64,000 bases of DNA from Candidatus Nanoarchaeia archaeon (GCA_028279655.1 JANQNH010000018.1:1-64000); one strand, 5' to 3'; positions 9,464 to 18,511 are shown, numbered from the stretch's first letter. The notes: generated from the sequence alone by a model not told the origin. Translations and numbers: made by a program.

Positions 9464-10060
9464 ATGAAGAAACTTTTAATCTACTTGGCGATTTTTGGAT
9501 TGCTAGCTGCTTTTGTTTCTGCAGCTTCAGTGACCAGGAACATGGCATCTACTATTGAACCAGGAAAGGAGCTTTCTGTGTCCTTTAATGTAGCAGATAT
9601 GGAAGTCGGTAAATCTGTTGCGATTAGCGATACGGTTCCATCTCAGTTTAGTATAAGCAGCTGGTCTGTCAGCGGAGCGAACAAAGCGGATGTGACATAT
9701 GAGGTAAACGGCAAGGAGTACAGGTGGGATATCCCTGCACAAGCTACCTCTGTCTCACTTACCTATACAATCCAGGTTCCGTCATCAGCGTCAGGGAGCT
9801 ATTCCTTTAGCGGAATATATATTGCACCACCTGCAAAATTTGATGAGCTAAAGGCAACATTGAATGTAGCAGCTGCACAGCCTGAGGCACCACCTGCTCC
9901 AGCAGAGACACCACCACCAGAGACACCCCCTCCTGCACCTGCTGAGGAAGCACCTGTAGAAGAGGCTGAAGGAAAATCAAATACAGGGGTTATTATCGGA
10001 GTCATACTAGTGATAATTATTGTAGTGGCCTTTGTATTGATAAGCCGGAAGAAGAAGTAG
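9464..10060 (+). CDS. Small membrane-anchored surface protein partner
   Basis: 198 residues: signal peptide (1-20), a beta-rich ectodomain (~21-125), a Pro-Glu-Ala-rich stalk (~128-165) and one C-terminal transmembrane helix (~172-193) ending in RKKK. The stalk probably spans the cell envelope. The ATG follows the upstream stop codon by one base, so the pair is an operon. The small protein may be the membrane receptor for the dockerin-like tail of its neighbour (a cohesin analogue), but no sequence similarity to cohesin is obvious by eye. Confidence 0.75.
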   Translation: MKKLLIYLAIFGLLAAFVSAASVTRNMASTIEPGKELSVSFNVADMEVGKSVAISDTVPSQFSISSWSVSGANKADVTYEVNGKEYRWDIPAQATSVSLTYTIQVPSSASGSYSFSGIYIAPPAKFDELKATLNVAAAQPEAPPAPAETPPPETPPPAPAEEAPVEEAEGKSNTGVIIGVILVIIIVVAFVLISRKKK

Positions 10061-10085
10061 ATCTTCAGATCTATTTTTATTTTTC
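10058..10085 (+). terminator. Hairpin plus T-tract terminator
   Basis: TAGATCT-tc-AGATCTA overlaps the stop codon of the preceding gene and is followed by a T-rich run. It ends the surface-protein operon just before the convergent MEMO gene. Confidence 0.65.
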
Positions 10086-10096
10086 TTATTCTTTTT

Positions 10097-10963
10097 TTAT
10101 TCTATAGATATTGCACCATAACCTACTGCAGATGTGTAGTCATCAGTAATATCTCCAGAGGTGTAATAATTCAATAGATGCGCTTTTTTTGCCTTAAGTA
10201 TCTTACAAGCAGTTATTATCGTTGCGATTGGCATCCTCCCGCAAATGGTGGCCTCGGTTTTTTTGATATATTCAAGGAATTCCCTTGCATCCAGGTTTTT
10301 GATGTGTTCTATGGCCCCTTTATCCAGCTCATACATGCTTTCTTTTACATTCTCTTTGAAAGGAAAGTAACCATAGTTAATCCCATAATGGGTGAAGTCT
10401 GAGGATGCAATTATTATAGCTTTTTTCTTTGTTTGTTCTATTGTTTTAGCTATTGCCTCTGCTATCATTTCGTAATTTTTGTCCTCGGATATTATTATTG
10501 GAGCGATCCTTAGCATATGCAAGTAATCTTTGCTGGCAAACTGGAGGAAGGGGAGCTGCACCTCTATAGAATGCTCATTGGCATGGGCCTGCTCATCCTG
10601 TTTTAGGCCTGAATTTGCCATAAATACCTTCTGGAAGTCTTGGTCTGTCTTTATGGTTCCAATCGGGGTTTCCCAATCCTCTAATGAGACACAAGAATGG
10701 AGCCCTGAGTGAGACAGTCCAAACATTATATAGACATCTGCTGGTTTGCTCTCTGCTATCTCTTTGTAAGCCCAGGCTGCTCCTGGACCCGAAAACTGAT
10801 AGCCTGCGTGAGGAGCGATTATACCAAGAATCTCTTTTGTCCTTTTTTTTACAGGTAATGCTCCTGGACCATATTCAGAGTGAAAGGAATCATCTATCTG
10901 ATTGCTTAACTCTTCGAAATTGTCATGGTAGAACATCCCAGCAACTATTGGTTTTCTTGCCAT
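10097..10963 (-). CDS. MEMO1 family protein (AmmeMemoRadiSam system protein B)
   Basis: 288 residues, typical family length. Conserved segments in order: PIVAGMFYHDN at the N-terminus, IIAPHAGYQFSG (~48-59), FGLSHSG (~101), HSIEVQLPFL (~150) and SDFTHYG (~193). These place conserved His residues as in the MEMO/extradiol-dioxygenase-like fold. The family is non-haem-iron-dioxygenase-like, often found beside AMMECR1 and radical SAM genes; neither partner is visible here. The biochemical role is not established. The start ATG is at 10961-10963. Confidence 0.9.
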   Translation of the reverse strand: MARKPIVAGMFYHDNFEELSNQIDDSFHSEYGPGALPVKKRTKEILGIIAPHAGYQFSGPGAAWAYKEIAESKPADVYIMFGLSHSGLHSCVSLEDWETPIGTIKTDQDFQKVFMANSGLKQDEQAHANEHSIEVQLPFLQFASKDYLHMLRIAPIIISEDKNYEMIAEAIAKTIEQTKKKAIIIASSDFTHYGINYGYFPFKENVKESMYELDKGAIEHIKNLDAREFLEYIKKTEATICGRMPIATIITACKILKAKKAHLLNYYTSGDITDDYTSAVGYGAISIE

Positions 10964-11025
10964 ACTAATAATTAAGTTAGGGAGATATTAAAATCTTATG
11001 ATTTTTATTGATACAGGGGTATCCA

Positions 11026-12447
11026 TTAGTATCTGTAAAACTCAGGCTTATACGGACCTTCTACCTTAACCCCGATGTAGTCTGCCTGTTCTTTTGTGAG
11101 TTCTGTCAGTTTTGCCCCTAGCTTTTCAAGATGCAGTCTTGCAACTTCTTCGTCCAGTTCTTTAGGAAGCATGTATACCCCTATCTTATGCTCCTTTGTC
11201 CAAAGTTCTATCTGAGCAAGGGTCTGGTTGGTAAATGAGTTACTCATCACGAAACTTGGGTGGCCTGTTGCACAAGAAAGGTTAATAAGGCGGCCTTTGG
11301 CTAACATGTATATCGAATGTCCGTCCGGGAAGGTGTATCTGTCTACAGGGCATTCGCTTCCTTTTATCTCTTCTTTCTTTATTCCAGGCCAGTTATCCAG
11401 CTGAGAGACCTGTATTTCATTATCAAAGTGGCCTATGTTGCATACGATTGCCTGGTCTTTCATCTTGCTCATGTGTTCTGCTGTTATGATGTCACAGTTT
11501 CCGGTTGTGGTAACATAGATATCTGCGTAAGGCAGGGCATCCTCTACAGTACATACCTGGTATCCTGCCATGCATGCCTGCAAGGCACATATGGGGTCTA
11601 TCTCAGATACCATCACCTTTGCTTTTTCATTGCCTAAAGACTCTGCGCTCCCTTTTCCAACATCTCCGAAACCACAGACCATCACGGTCTTGCCTGATAA
11701 GAGTATGTCCATTGCTCTTTTTATACCGTCGGTAAGGCTATGCCTGCAGCCATATACATTGTCAAACTTTGATTTTGTGACAGAATCGTTGACATTGATC
11801 GCAGGGAACAACAGTTTTCCATCTTCCATCATCTGGTACAGCCTGTGTACTCCTGTTGTTGTCTCTTCTGAAACCCCCTTTATCTCTTTAGATATTCTTG
11901 TCCACCTCTCTTTGTCGCCTTTGTTTATCTCTTTCAGGGCTTTCATAAGCTCACGAAGGTCTTCTCCTTCTTTACTATAGTCTTTTTCTAATATTGACGG
12001 ATCCTTTTCTGCTTCCACCCCTTTGTGAATCATCAATGTGGCGTCTCCCCCGTCGTCTACTATAAGTGTCGGGCCTTTTCCATCTCCAAAGTCCAATGCC
12101 CTATCTGTGCAGTGCCAGTACTCTTCTAATGATTCTCCTTTCCATGCGAATACAGGGATGCCTGCTTTTGCTATAGCTGCAGCAGCATGGTCCTGCGTGG
12201 AGAATATGTTGCATGATGCCCATCTTACCTGTGCACCAAGTTCGACTAATGTCTCAATCAATACTGCTGTCTGGATCGTCATGTGTAATGAGCCTGTAAT
12301 CCTTGCTCCTTCAAGCGGTTTTTTGGGTCCGTATTTCTTTCTTGTTGCCATCAAGCCAGGCATCTCCTTCTCTGCTATGCCTATCTCCTTTCTTCCGAAT
12401 TCAGCTAGATTTAGGTCCTTAACTTCATAATTATCTGTCTTGTCCAT
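11026..12447 (-). CDS. ahcY: S-adenosylhomocysteine hydrolase
   Basis: 473 residues. It hydrolyses S-adenosylhomocysteine to adenosine and homocysteine with tightly bound NAD, in the cytosolic methyl cycle. Visible are the [18 protein letters not shown] substrate segment, the NAD-binding [14 protein letters not shown] (~250-263) and the C-terminal YKPEFYRY. The protein has the ~40-residue insertion (about 150-195, rich in Lys/Glu) and the extended C-terminus of the large bacterial/plant type. The usual archaeal enzyme is shorter (~410-420 aa), so lateral acquisition from bacteria is likely. A PfkB kinase nearby (15957-16943) could remove adenosine. A GGTGAT ribosome binding site precedes the ATG. 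Confidence 0.95.
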   Translation of the reverse strand: MDKTDNYEVKDLNLAEFGRKEIGIAEKEMPGLMATRKKYGPKKPLEGARITGSLHMTIQTAVLIETLVELGAQVRWASCNIFSTQDHAAAAIAKAGIPVFAWKGESLEEYWHCTDRALDFGDGKGPTLIVDDGGDATLMIHKGVEAEKDPSILEKDYSKEGEDLRELMKALKEINKGDKERWTRISKEIKGVSEETTTGVHRLYQMMEDGKLLFPAINVNDSVTKSKFDNVYGCRHSLTDGIKRAMDILLSGKTVMVCGFGDVGKGSAESLGNEKAKVMVSEIDPICALQACMAGYQVCTVEDALPYADIYVTTTGNCDIITAEHMSKMKDQAIVCNIGHFDNEIQVSQLDNWPGIKKEEIKGSECPVDRYTFPDGHSIYMLAKGRLINLSCATGHPSFVMSNSFTNQTLAQIELWTKEHKIGVYMLPKELDEEVARLHLEKLGAKLTELTKEQADYIGVKVEGPYKPEFYRY

Positions 12448-12508
12448 ATTATCACCAGTATATATTAATATGGGATTATTTATATATTTTTCTTAATTTT
12501 TTATCTGA

Positions 12509-12541
12509 TTTGTCCAATTTTTTCTTATTTTTATGGACAAA
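12509..12541. promoter_or_regulatory. Inverted repeat, candidate Lrp operator
   Basis: TTTGTCCA (12509-12516) and TGGACAAA (12534-12541) form an exact 8-bp inverted repeat with a 17-bp AT-rich spacer. It sits between the divergent ahcY and Lrp-type genes, just upstream of the latter's TATA box. Autoregulation is plausible. Confidence 0.5.
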
Positions 12542-12550
12542 TAACGAAAG

Positions 12551-12560
12551 ATTTAAATAT
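12551..12560 (+). promoter_or_regulatory. TATA box, leaderless promoter
   Basis: ATTTAAATAT is centred about 28 nt before the ATG at 12583, so transcription should begin at or next to the start codon. Confidence 0.6.
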
Positions 12561-12582
12561 AAGTGGGACACTGATTATTCTA

Positions 12583-13008
12583 ATGGATGTTGACAAGAAG
12601 GATCTTGCAATCATCGATGTTTTGAAGGGCAATTCCAGGCTATCTATCAGGGACGTTGCAAGGTCTGCTAAGTTAAGGCCAAGTACAGTGCATCAGAGGA
12701 TAACGAGACTAAAAGAGAGAGGGGTTATCGAGCAGTTTACCTTAAAGTTAAACAACAAGGCTGTGGGGGAAGGATTCATTGTTTTCATGCTGGTAAAGAC
12801 AAAGCCTTCGGCTGTTCTCGAAAGGATAGTAAATAACAAGCATGTAAAGGAGTTTTTTGGGGTAACAGGGGAATACGACCTGTTGCTGAAACTGAAGTTC
12901 AGAGATGTTGAAGAGTTCAATGATTTTGTGATTCGATTCAGAAAGGAGCAGTCGATCCAAACTACCCTGACTATGGTCGTGACGGCTGATGTTAAGGAGG
13001 AAATTTAA
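12583..13008 (+). CDS. Lrp/AsnC family transcriptional regulator
   Basis: 141 residues, the normal length of single-unit Lrp/AsnC proteins. N-terminal winged helix-turn-helix (about 5-55, with LSIRDVARSAKLRPSTVHQRI) and a C-terminal ligand-binding RAM domain (about 65-140, containing GEYDLLLKLKF). These proteins act as oligomers that sense amino acids. The gene is divergent from ahcY, with a shared inverted repeat between them, suggesting control of methionine/SAM metabolism or of itself. The stop is followed by an AAAACA/TGTTTT hairpin and a T-rich tract at about 13043-13100. Confidence 0.92.
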   Translation: MDVDKKDLAIIDVLKGNSRLSIRDVARSAKLRPSTVHQRITRLKERGVIEQFTLKLNNKAVGEGFIVFMLVKTKPSAVLERIVNNKHVKEFFGVTGEYDLLLKLKFRDVEEFNDFVIRFRKEQSIQTTLTMVVTADVKEEI

Positions 13009-13096
13009 TCATGTTTATTTACGAACCGGGATATATCCATTAAAACACCCCCAATGTTTTAAGAAGTTCTATAATGTCCTGGTTCTTTTTTTTCTT

Positions 13097-13351
13097 TTAT
13101 CCATACCTTATTTTAGAGAATAAGATTGTCAATGACAGGGCAAGACTTATGGTGTTAGCGGCTATTACAGGTATATCTTCTATAAAAAGACCATAGATCA
13201 GCCATAGGGCTATCCCTGTGCAGAGTATTATATACATGAGTAAGGATATGTCTTTGGTTTCTTTAAGCTTTAGAGTCTTTATGACCTGGGGCAGCAATGC
13301 AAATGTCGTTAATGCTCCTGCAGTCAGACCTAAAATGAGGATAGGTTCCAT
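13097..13351 (-). CDS. SemiSWEET-type (MtN3/PQ-loop) small transporter
   Basis: 84 residues, three transmembrane helices, matching the half-size SemiSWEET fold that works as a dimer. A PQ motif (LLPQVIKTLK, ~20-29) is present, and the last helix carries NTISLALSL. Characterised members move sugars by facilitated diffusion; the substrate here is unknown. Confidence 0.85.
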   Translation of the reverse strand: MEPILILGLTAGALTTFALLPQVIKTLKLKETKDISLLMYIILCTGIALWLIYGLFIEDIPVIAANTISLALSLTILFSKIRYG

Positions 13352-13403
13352 CTGGATAGGTTATAGTTGTTTGTTTAAATTCTTTTTGGAAAAAAAGTGA
13401 AGA

Positions 13404-13430
13404 AAGTCTGGCTTGGCGAAAGCCAGACTT
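13404..13430 (-). terminator. Strong hairpin terminator
   Basis: An exact 11-bp inverted repeat (AAGTCTGGCTT/AAGCCAGACTT) with a 5-nt loop. Read on the minus strand it is followed by TCTTCACTTTTTTTT, so it should end transcription of the 13486-14238 gene. A second smaller hairpin (TCAAGG/CCTTGA, 13439-13457) lies between it and that gene. Confidence 0.75.
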
Positions 13431-13485
13431 CCTTCAAATCAAGGCTGATTCCCTTGAATGTGAATAATTGAGTTTGTGTGAAATA

Positions 13486-14238
13486 TTATGATGCTTTCTT
13501 GAGCTGTTGATCGTACCCATTAGCTGGTTTTCCATCTATGATCCTGTGTTCATATTTGTAAGGATCTGCTTCGTGCAGGTATCTTGATCCTACTGTTGTT
13601 CTCCATATTAGTCCCGAAGTTAATGATATTGGGAAGTGTGTCTGTGGAGGCAGGTATCTGGCAACAAACAATTCTGGTATGGAGAAATACTTGAAACTGG
13701 TTTTCCAGTTTCTCCATCCTAGGTCTTTGATCCCATATTCATAAAGTCCTTTTGTAGTCCCCTGCACTACAGGATATCCAATCAGGTTGCCTGCTACTGT
13801 CATGGTAGGATAATAAACAAAGTTCTGAGCTGCAAACCTAGCAAGAAGGCCAGACCATTTGGTTACATCCCATATCTTGTTCATCCATTTGAATGCATAA
13901 TGGCCCGGTATAGAGAATAATGAAGCGAATATAGCGTTGTTTCTTACCTGTCTAGATGGTGTGTCTCTATTTCGTTTGTAGTTGACGATTCTAGTACTTG
14001 CAAATGAAATAGCATTTGCGATTATGGCAGGCATACCTATAAGGGAATATGATGCTGCAATGGCTCCTGCAGCGACTGTGTAATCTGCTATTCTTCCCAG
14101 AAGCCCCCTTGGTTTACGTTGCTTTGCCTTTTCCTGAAGAAAATTGATTATCTTTGGATTGCTATGGCCGTTTGCTTTGGATTCCAGATTATCAGAATTA
14201 TCGTTATCATTAAGTCTATCTTCAAGGTTATCAGCCAT
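13486..14238 (-). CDS. Orphan membrane protein
   Basis: 250 residues, family not recognised. A hydrophilic Asn/Asp-rich N-terminus (1-45) is followed by weakly hydrophobic helices around 50-75, 95-115 and 130-150. A Tyr/Trp-rich C-terminal half contains YLPPQTHFPISLTSGL, and the C-terminus is basic. No catalytic motif is evident. It has its own strong terminator and is divergent from another orphan gene. Confidence 0.6.
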   Translation of the reverse strand: MADNLEDRLNDNDNSDNLESKANGHSNPKIINFLQEKAKQRKPRGLLGRIADYTVAAGAIAASYSLIGMPAIIANAISFASTRIVNYKRNRDTPSRQVRNNAIFASLFSIPGHYAFKWMNKIWDVTKWSGLLARFAAQNFVYYPTMTVAGNLIGYPVVQGTTKGLYEYGIKDLGWRNWKTSFKYFSIPELFVARYLPPQTHFPISLTSGLIWRTTVGSRYLHEADPYKYEHRIIDGKPANGYDQQLKKAS

Positions 14239-14360
14239 TTTAACTCATTAAACTATGCTTATTTTAATTTAGGTGCCACCTACTGGTGGTAAAAAATAAA
14301 GAACCCATATTTAAAGGTTACGGTTTTATAACTCTTTTATAGTAGTTACAAATTAGAAAG

Positions 14361-14372
14361 CTTTATATAAAT
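14361..14372 (+). promoter_or_regulatory. TATA box, leaderless promoter
   Basis: GCTTTATATAAA is centred about 28 nt before the ATG at 14395. No ribosome binding site is present, consistent with leaderless transcription. Confidence 0.55.
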
Positions 14373-14394
14373 TAACCCATTAATATCAATAAAA

Positions 14395-14991
14395 ATGGTA
14401 TTTATCTTATCCGCGTTATTGCAAGGATTGAAAACAACTTTTCCGATTAAAGCAAAGACCTTGGATGATTTTATTTCAATATTGGAGAGAGAGGGTGCTG
14501 AAGAGGTTGAAGCACTTCCAGTATGGAGTAAAAAGTCAGATAGAAAAATCGATTTGGTTGGCTATCGTGATTTTTTTCGTTGGGATTTTTCTACTACTTA
14601 TGAAGCTTTAACAAAGACTGGGCGACCGATTCTGTTCAAGGAAAACTATGGGAGTAGGCACACTAAGCCATATGAATCTTTGGAAATTGAAAAATGGGAA
14701 GAAAAAGAGGAATTAATGATGCGAAAATCACTATTAGAAATATATGCAACAGGAGCTAATCGCTTAGATATAATTAAGGAAAGAATTCCAAAGATAAATA
14801 CTACGTTCTATGGAATCCCTGTAGAGCATCCTAACTTAGGTGAAGAACCCCATAAGTATGATGGATTAGATCATCAGAACCTCAAGAAGGCAATAGAACA
14901 ATATGGTATAAAGCCCTACCCTTTGGGATTTAAACTCATAATGGCCCCCTTTACTTCTGAAGGGAGGAGGTTTTCTCCGGGTGGATTTTAA
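14395..14991 (+). CDS. Hypothetical soluble protein
   Basis: 198 residues, not recognised. Mixed alpha/beta with many charged residues, no signal peptide beyond a short hydrophobic start, no Cys cluster and no nucleotide-binding motif. The C-terminal half holds IPVEHPNLGEEPHKYDGLDH, with several His. Support as a real gene comes from the TATA box at the right distance, even codon use along the frame and lack of competing frames. Confidence 0.6.
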   Translation: MVFILSALLQGLKTTFPIKAKTLDDFISILEREGAEEVEALPVWSKKSDRKIDLVGYRDFFRWDFSTTYEALTKTGRPILFKENYGSRHTKPYESLEIEKWEEKEELMMRKSLLEIYATGANRLDIIKERIPKINTTFYGIPVEHPNLGEEPHKYDGLDHQNLKKAIEQYGIKPYPLGFKLIMAPFTSEGRRFSPGGF

Positions 14992-15023
14992 AACTGAAGT
15001 ATGATAAATTCTCTATTCTAGAT

Positions 15024-15686
15024 TCAATTCTCTCCCCTAAAACCAAAGATCTTTGTGCCTATCCTGACCATGTTTGCTCCTTCCTGGATAGCTATCTTGT
15101 AGGAATGTGTCATCCCCATTGATAAGATCTCTATCTCTGTGTTTGGGATGTTTAGTGCCCTTATTTTTTCGAATAATTGTTTTGTAAGCTTAAAGAAAGG
15201 CCTGTCCTTTTCAGGATCTTCAAAGTAAGGGGCCATTGTCATAATGCCTTTGATCTTTATGTTTTTTAGTTGTGAGATCTCTTTGATTAGGTCGATCGCG
15301 TGATCTGGTGCTATACCATCTTTATTCGCTTCTTTGCCTGAGTTTATCTCTATGAGGGCTGGCATTATCTTGTCTATATACTTGCATCTCTTGTCTATCT
15401 CTTTGGCTATCTTTACAGAATCAACGGTCTGGATCATATCAAAGATCTCAACTGCTTTCTTTACCTTGTTGGTCTGCAGATGACCTATGCAATGAATCTC
15501 TACCTTTCCTTTTAGTTTTTGGTATTTATTTTCTGCTTCCTGCAGGTAGTTCTCTCCTATTGCAATTATCCCTGATTCTATAGTTTGATCTATCTCTTCT
15601 ATGGAACGTGTTTTTGTTGCTGCCACTATCTTTATCTCTTTGGATATGTCCTTTCTTATGCCCTCTATGTTTTCTTTTATTGACAT
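15024..15686 (-). CDS. YggS/PROSC family pyridoxal-phosphate homeostasis protein
   Basis: 220 residues, usual length for this alanine-racemase-fold, PLP-binding family. The PLP lysine lies in IVAATKTRSIEEI (~20-32). Other conserved segments are IGENYLQEAENKY (~41-53), HCIGHLQTNK (~63-72), SMGMTHSYKIAIQEGANMVRIG near the end and a terminal IFG. It buffers PLP and amino-acid pools in the cytosol. Three bases separate it from the upstream MazG-like gene, which in turn overlaps a PfkB kinase gene, so all three form an operon. Confidence 0.93.
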   Translation of the reverse strand: MSIKENIEGIRKDISKEIKIVAATKTRSIEEIDQTIESGIIAIGENYLQEAENKYQKLKGKVEIHCIGHLQTNKVKKAVEIFDMIQTVDSVKIAKEIDKRCKYIDKIMPALIEINSGKEANKDGIAPDHAIDLIKEISQLKNIKIKGIMTMAPYFEDPEKDRPFFKLTKQLFEKIRALNIPNTEIEILSMGMTHSYKIAIQEGANMVRIGTKIFGFRGEN

Positions 15687-15688
15687 CC

Positions 15689-15970
15689 TTATCCCTGGTT
15701 TTTTTGTGTTATCAACTGGTTTAGTTTCTTATCAAACCTGTCGTAGCAGGTCTCCATTATCTTCTTTGTAGAATATCCTTCAATCATCAGCAACTGGATG
15801 CATAGAATTATTAAGTCTCCTGTTTCAATTGCGAAGTGTGTGTCTTTATTTTTATGAAGTTCATTTATCTCTGCTGTATGGTGCTTCATCATGTCGATTA
15901 TCTTCTGAGGATCATTGCCAAGCTTATTAGAAAGACCTATTATATTGTTTATTCTTTCAGGATCGATCAT
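15689..15970 (-). CDS. Small MazG-like helical protein
   Basis: 93 residues, all-helical. The central segment FAIETGDLIILCIQLLMIEG followed by RFDKKLNQL resembles the E-xx-D and K/R-rich helices of MazG-type nucleotide pyrophosphohydrolases, but the full EExxE motif is not obvious. It overlaps the upstream PfkB kinase gene by 14 bp and precedes the YggS gene by 3 bp. A nucleotide-handling role is an inference. Confidence 0.55.
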   Translation of the reverse strand: MIDPERINNIIGLSNKLGNDPQKIIDMMKHHTAEINELHKNKDTHFAIETGDLIILCIQLLMIEGYSTKKIMETCYDRFDKKLNQLITQKNQG

Positions 15971-16943
15971 TTTTTAGTCTATTTATATCGTCTGTAGGCA
16001 TATTATCCAGTCTTGCCCCTTTAACTTCAACAACCTTGGATGCAATAAAGGAAGCTATCTTTCCTGAGGTTTCCAGGTCAAGATCATTCAATAGCCCATA
16101 TAGGAAGCCTGCTGTATAGGTATCTCCTGCACCTGTTGTGTCTATTGCGTTTGCCTTGAATCCAGGTATCTTGATTATCCTTCCATTGCTCTTTATCAAA
16201 GATCCTTCTTTTCCAAGCTTTATTATTGTGATCTCTGCTGTTTCTGATAATGTGTTTATCGCTTGTTCTGGTTCCTGACCTGTGAACTCCTTTGCTTCAT
16301 TTTCATTTGCGATCACTATGTTTGCATATTCATCAATGACTGATTTTAATAGGTCTTTGTTTGCTTTTACCATGTTTGGATCTGCAAGATCGAGGCATAT
16401 CTTTACATTGTTGTTCTTGGCTATATCCATTGCCTTCATTGATGCCTTCCTTGTCGGTTCTCCATTCAGCATGTATGCAGTTACATGCAGGTATTTAGCC
16501 TCCATTATGTCTGCTTCGTTTATTTCAGTATCTTCTAATAGGATTGATACACCCAGATGGGTTGCGAAGGTCCTTTCTGAGTCTGGGGTTATGAAGGTGA
16601 TCGCTTTGCCTGTAATCCCATCTACTTTGACTACCTTTGAGAGAACGCCGTCTTCCAGCAGTTTCTTATGATACGTTTCTCCATAGTTATCCTGGCCTAC
16701 TTTCCCGAAGAATACAACCTTGTGTCCCAGCATGGAGAGTGCGGACAGGGTATTTGCTTCAGAGCCGCCAGGAGCAAGCTTTATGTTATTTTGGTCCAGT
16801 TTGTTCTCTATCTCTGCAATCTGTTTCTCGTCGAGAAGATGCATATTTCCTTTTACGAGGTTTAATTCCTTTAGAAACCCTTCTTCAACATCTATCAATA
16901 TATCCATCAATGGATTGCCCAAACTTACTACGTCGTGTGCCAT
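15957..16943 (-). CDS. PfkB family kinase, adenosine-kinase-like
   Basis: 328 residues. PfkB signature 1 lies in GGSEANTLSALSMLGHKVVF (~58-77). Signature 2, with the catalytic Asp and anion hole, is DTTGAGDTYTAGFLYGL near residue 270. The N-terminus (VVSLGNPLMDILIDV) and the GGSEANT form resemble the adenosine kinase branch rather than ribokinase. It would phosphorylate adenosine or a related nucleoside or sugar with ATP in the cytosol. If the substrate is adenosine it would pull the ahcY reaction forward. First gene of a three-gene operon with the MazG-like and YggS genes. Confidence 0.85.
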   Translation of the reverse strand: MAHDVVSLGNPLMDILIDVEEGFLKELNLVKGNMHLLDEKQIAEIENKLDQNNIKLAPGGSEANTLSALSMLGHKVVFFGKVGQDNYGETYHKKLLEDGVLSKVVKVDGITGKAITFITPDSERTFATHLGVSILLEDTEINEADIMEAKYLHVTAYMLNGEPTRKASMKAMDIAKNNNVKICLDLADPNMVKANKDLLKSVIDEYANIVIANENEAKEFTGQEPEQAINTLSETAEITIIKLGKEGSLIKSNGRIIKIPGFKANAIDTTGAGDTYTAGFLYGLLNDLDLETSGKIASFIASKVVEVKGARLDNMPTDDINRLKNDRS

Positions 16944-16991
16944 AAAAAATAAGAATAAGAAGAGTTATTAAAAACTTTTTGGTTAGTGAGA

Positions 16992-17273
16992 TTACCTAAG
17001 CATATCCTCAATAGGCTTTGCCTGTACTTTAGCTTTTTTTGGTGTTGTCTTTGCTTCTTTTGCAGCTGCTTCTAAGTCCACTCCCAGGTCTTTTAATCCT
17101 TTTATGTGCATCTGCATCAACTGTTCCACTATCTGGAGGATCCTAAGCATCTCTTCCCTTTCTTTTGCCAATGTAGATAAAGATCCTTTATGGAAACCTA
17201 TCTGTTCTTCTGTGCTTACGTTTGCAGCTGGTGCTGTTTGGTCTGGTTGTTTTGCTTGTTTTTTCTTTGCCAT
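16992..17273 (-). CDS. Small coiled-coil protein with basic tails
   Basis: 93 residues from the ATG at 17273, chosen because AGGTGAT lies 5 nt before it; an earlier ATG at 17282 has no such site. A Lys-rich N-terminus (KKKQAKQ), a helical coiled-coil core (about 30-65, EEMLRILQIVEQLMQMHIKGL) and a Lys/Ala tail. No family was recognised. It sits just downstream of the DRG GTPase promoter region, but in its own unit. Confidence 0.65.
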   Translation of the reverse strand: MAKKKQAKQPDQTAPAANVSTEEQIGFHKGSLSTLAKEREEMLRILQIVEQLMQMHIKGLKDLGVDLEAAAKEAKTTPKKAKVQAKPIEDMLR

Positions 17274-17344
17274 TGCGATCACCTTTGTTATTGTAAATGA
17301 TATGTGTTAAGATTAGTTCATTATTTAAAATAGTTTGCTTTTTT

Positions 17345-18511
17345 CTACCTCATATGCAGTTCAAGAATGTCTTTATCTGAGAGTACTTTGTCCAGCTTTC
17401 TTATCACCTGGGCATCGAACTTAGCTGATGTGCCCCACAACCTTGCATACTTGAAGTTACTTATGAAATCCTTATGGAGTTTTGAACATACATCCCTTAT
17501 GGTGCAGCCTTTGAACATTATCAGGGGCTCTTCCATGTCTGGCTTTTTATTCACCTCTTTCAGGAATATTCTTATGAAGCCCATCTTCTGGTAGATAGCT
17601 TCTTTTAGCTCTTCAATCCCCTCTCCTTTTTCAGCAGATACTACCACATCTGGTCTTATCATACCTTTTAGCTTTTTTAGCTCTTCTTCGTCTACAAGGT
17701 CTGCTTTTGTGAGGATAGTAAGTGCCTTGGTGTATATCTTGTCACCTGATATAGCGTCTATGAGATGGTTGGTATCTATGTCTTCCCTTATCTGTATGTC
17801 TGCGTTTGTTAATCTCATCTCCCTTGCGATGTCTGCTATAGTCTTCCTGTCGATCTTGGTAAGCATCATCATCTCCCCTATGGTTATCCCTCCTTTTTCT
17901 CTTTTTGTTATCTTTACATCCGGCTTATTTTCGTTAATCCTTATGTCTGTCTCATATATCTCTTTTAGGATTGCCCTGTAATGCTCTGGATAGAGGGCAT
18001 CTACCAGTATCAATATGAGATCAGCTGTCCTTAGCATCCCCATAACCTCTTTTCCACGGCCTTTTCCAGAGGCTGCTCCACTTACTATTCCTGGGACGTC
18101 TATTATCTGTATCTTCGCGAACTTGTACTGCATGAGTCCAGGAACGGCACTTAGTGTTGTAAAAGAATAAGCAGCTGTGTCTGATTTTGCCTTTGTTATC
18201 TTATTGAGCAATGTTGATTTTCCAACAGATGGGAATCCCAGAAGAACCACTGTTCCATCTCCTGTCTTTCTTACAGAGAAGCGGTCGTCTCCTTTCCCCT
18301 TGCCTACGGATGCTCTTTTTTGAGCCCGGTCTTTGAGCATGGCAAGCTTTGCTTTCATCAAGCCTATTGCATGCTGTGTTCTCTTGTTGTATTTGGTCTT
18401 GCTTATCTCTTCCTGCAGCTCCTTTATCCTTTCCTGGGAAGAGAGCTTCTTTCTTTCAGTTACCTGCTTCTCTTTCTTCTTTCCTACCTTAACAGCTTGT
18501 TTTCCTGGCAT
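17345..18511 (-). CDS. DRG family GTPase
   Basis: 388 residues, typical of archaeal/eukaryotic developmentally regulated GTP-binding proteins. A basic helical N-terminus is followed by G1 GFPSVGKST (~92-100), switch/G3 DVPGIVSGAASGKGRGKE (~139-156), G4 TKADLV (~278-283) and a C-terminal TGS domain (~310-385). These proteins associate with ribosomes and relieve stalled translation. The S5D2L insertion between G3 and G4 is visible. The start at 18511 gives the expected MPGKQAVKVGKKK basic start. Confidence 0.93.
   Translation of the reverse strand: MPGKQAVKVGKKKEKQVTERKKLSSQERIKELQEEISKTKYNKRTQHAIGLMKAKLAMLKDRAQKRASVGKGKGDDRFSVRKTGDGTVVLLGFPSVGKSTLLNKITKAKSDTAAYSFTTLSAVPGLMQYKFAKIQIIDVPGIVSGAASGKGRGKEVMGMLRTADLILILVDALYPEHYRAILKEIYETDIRINENKPDVKITKREKGGITIGEMMMLTKIDRKTIADIAREMRLTNADIQIREDIDTNHLIDAISGDKIYTKALTILTKADLVDEEELKKLKGMIRPDVVVSAEKGEGIEELKEAIYQKMGFIRIFLKEVNKKPDMEEPLIMFKGCTIRDVCSKLHKDFISNFKYARLWGTSAKFDAQVIRKLDKVLSDKDILELHMR

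Noticed and set aside
12448-12582. SAM/SAH riboswitch before ahcY
   Set aside because: The 135-bp divergent region is AT-rich and holds promoters and one inverted repeat; no riboswitch-like stems were found.
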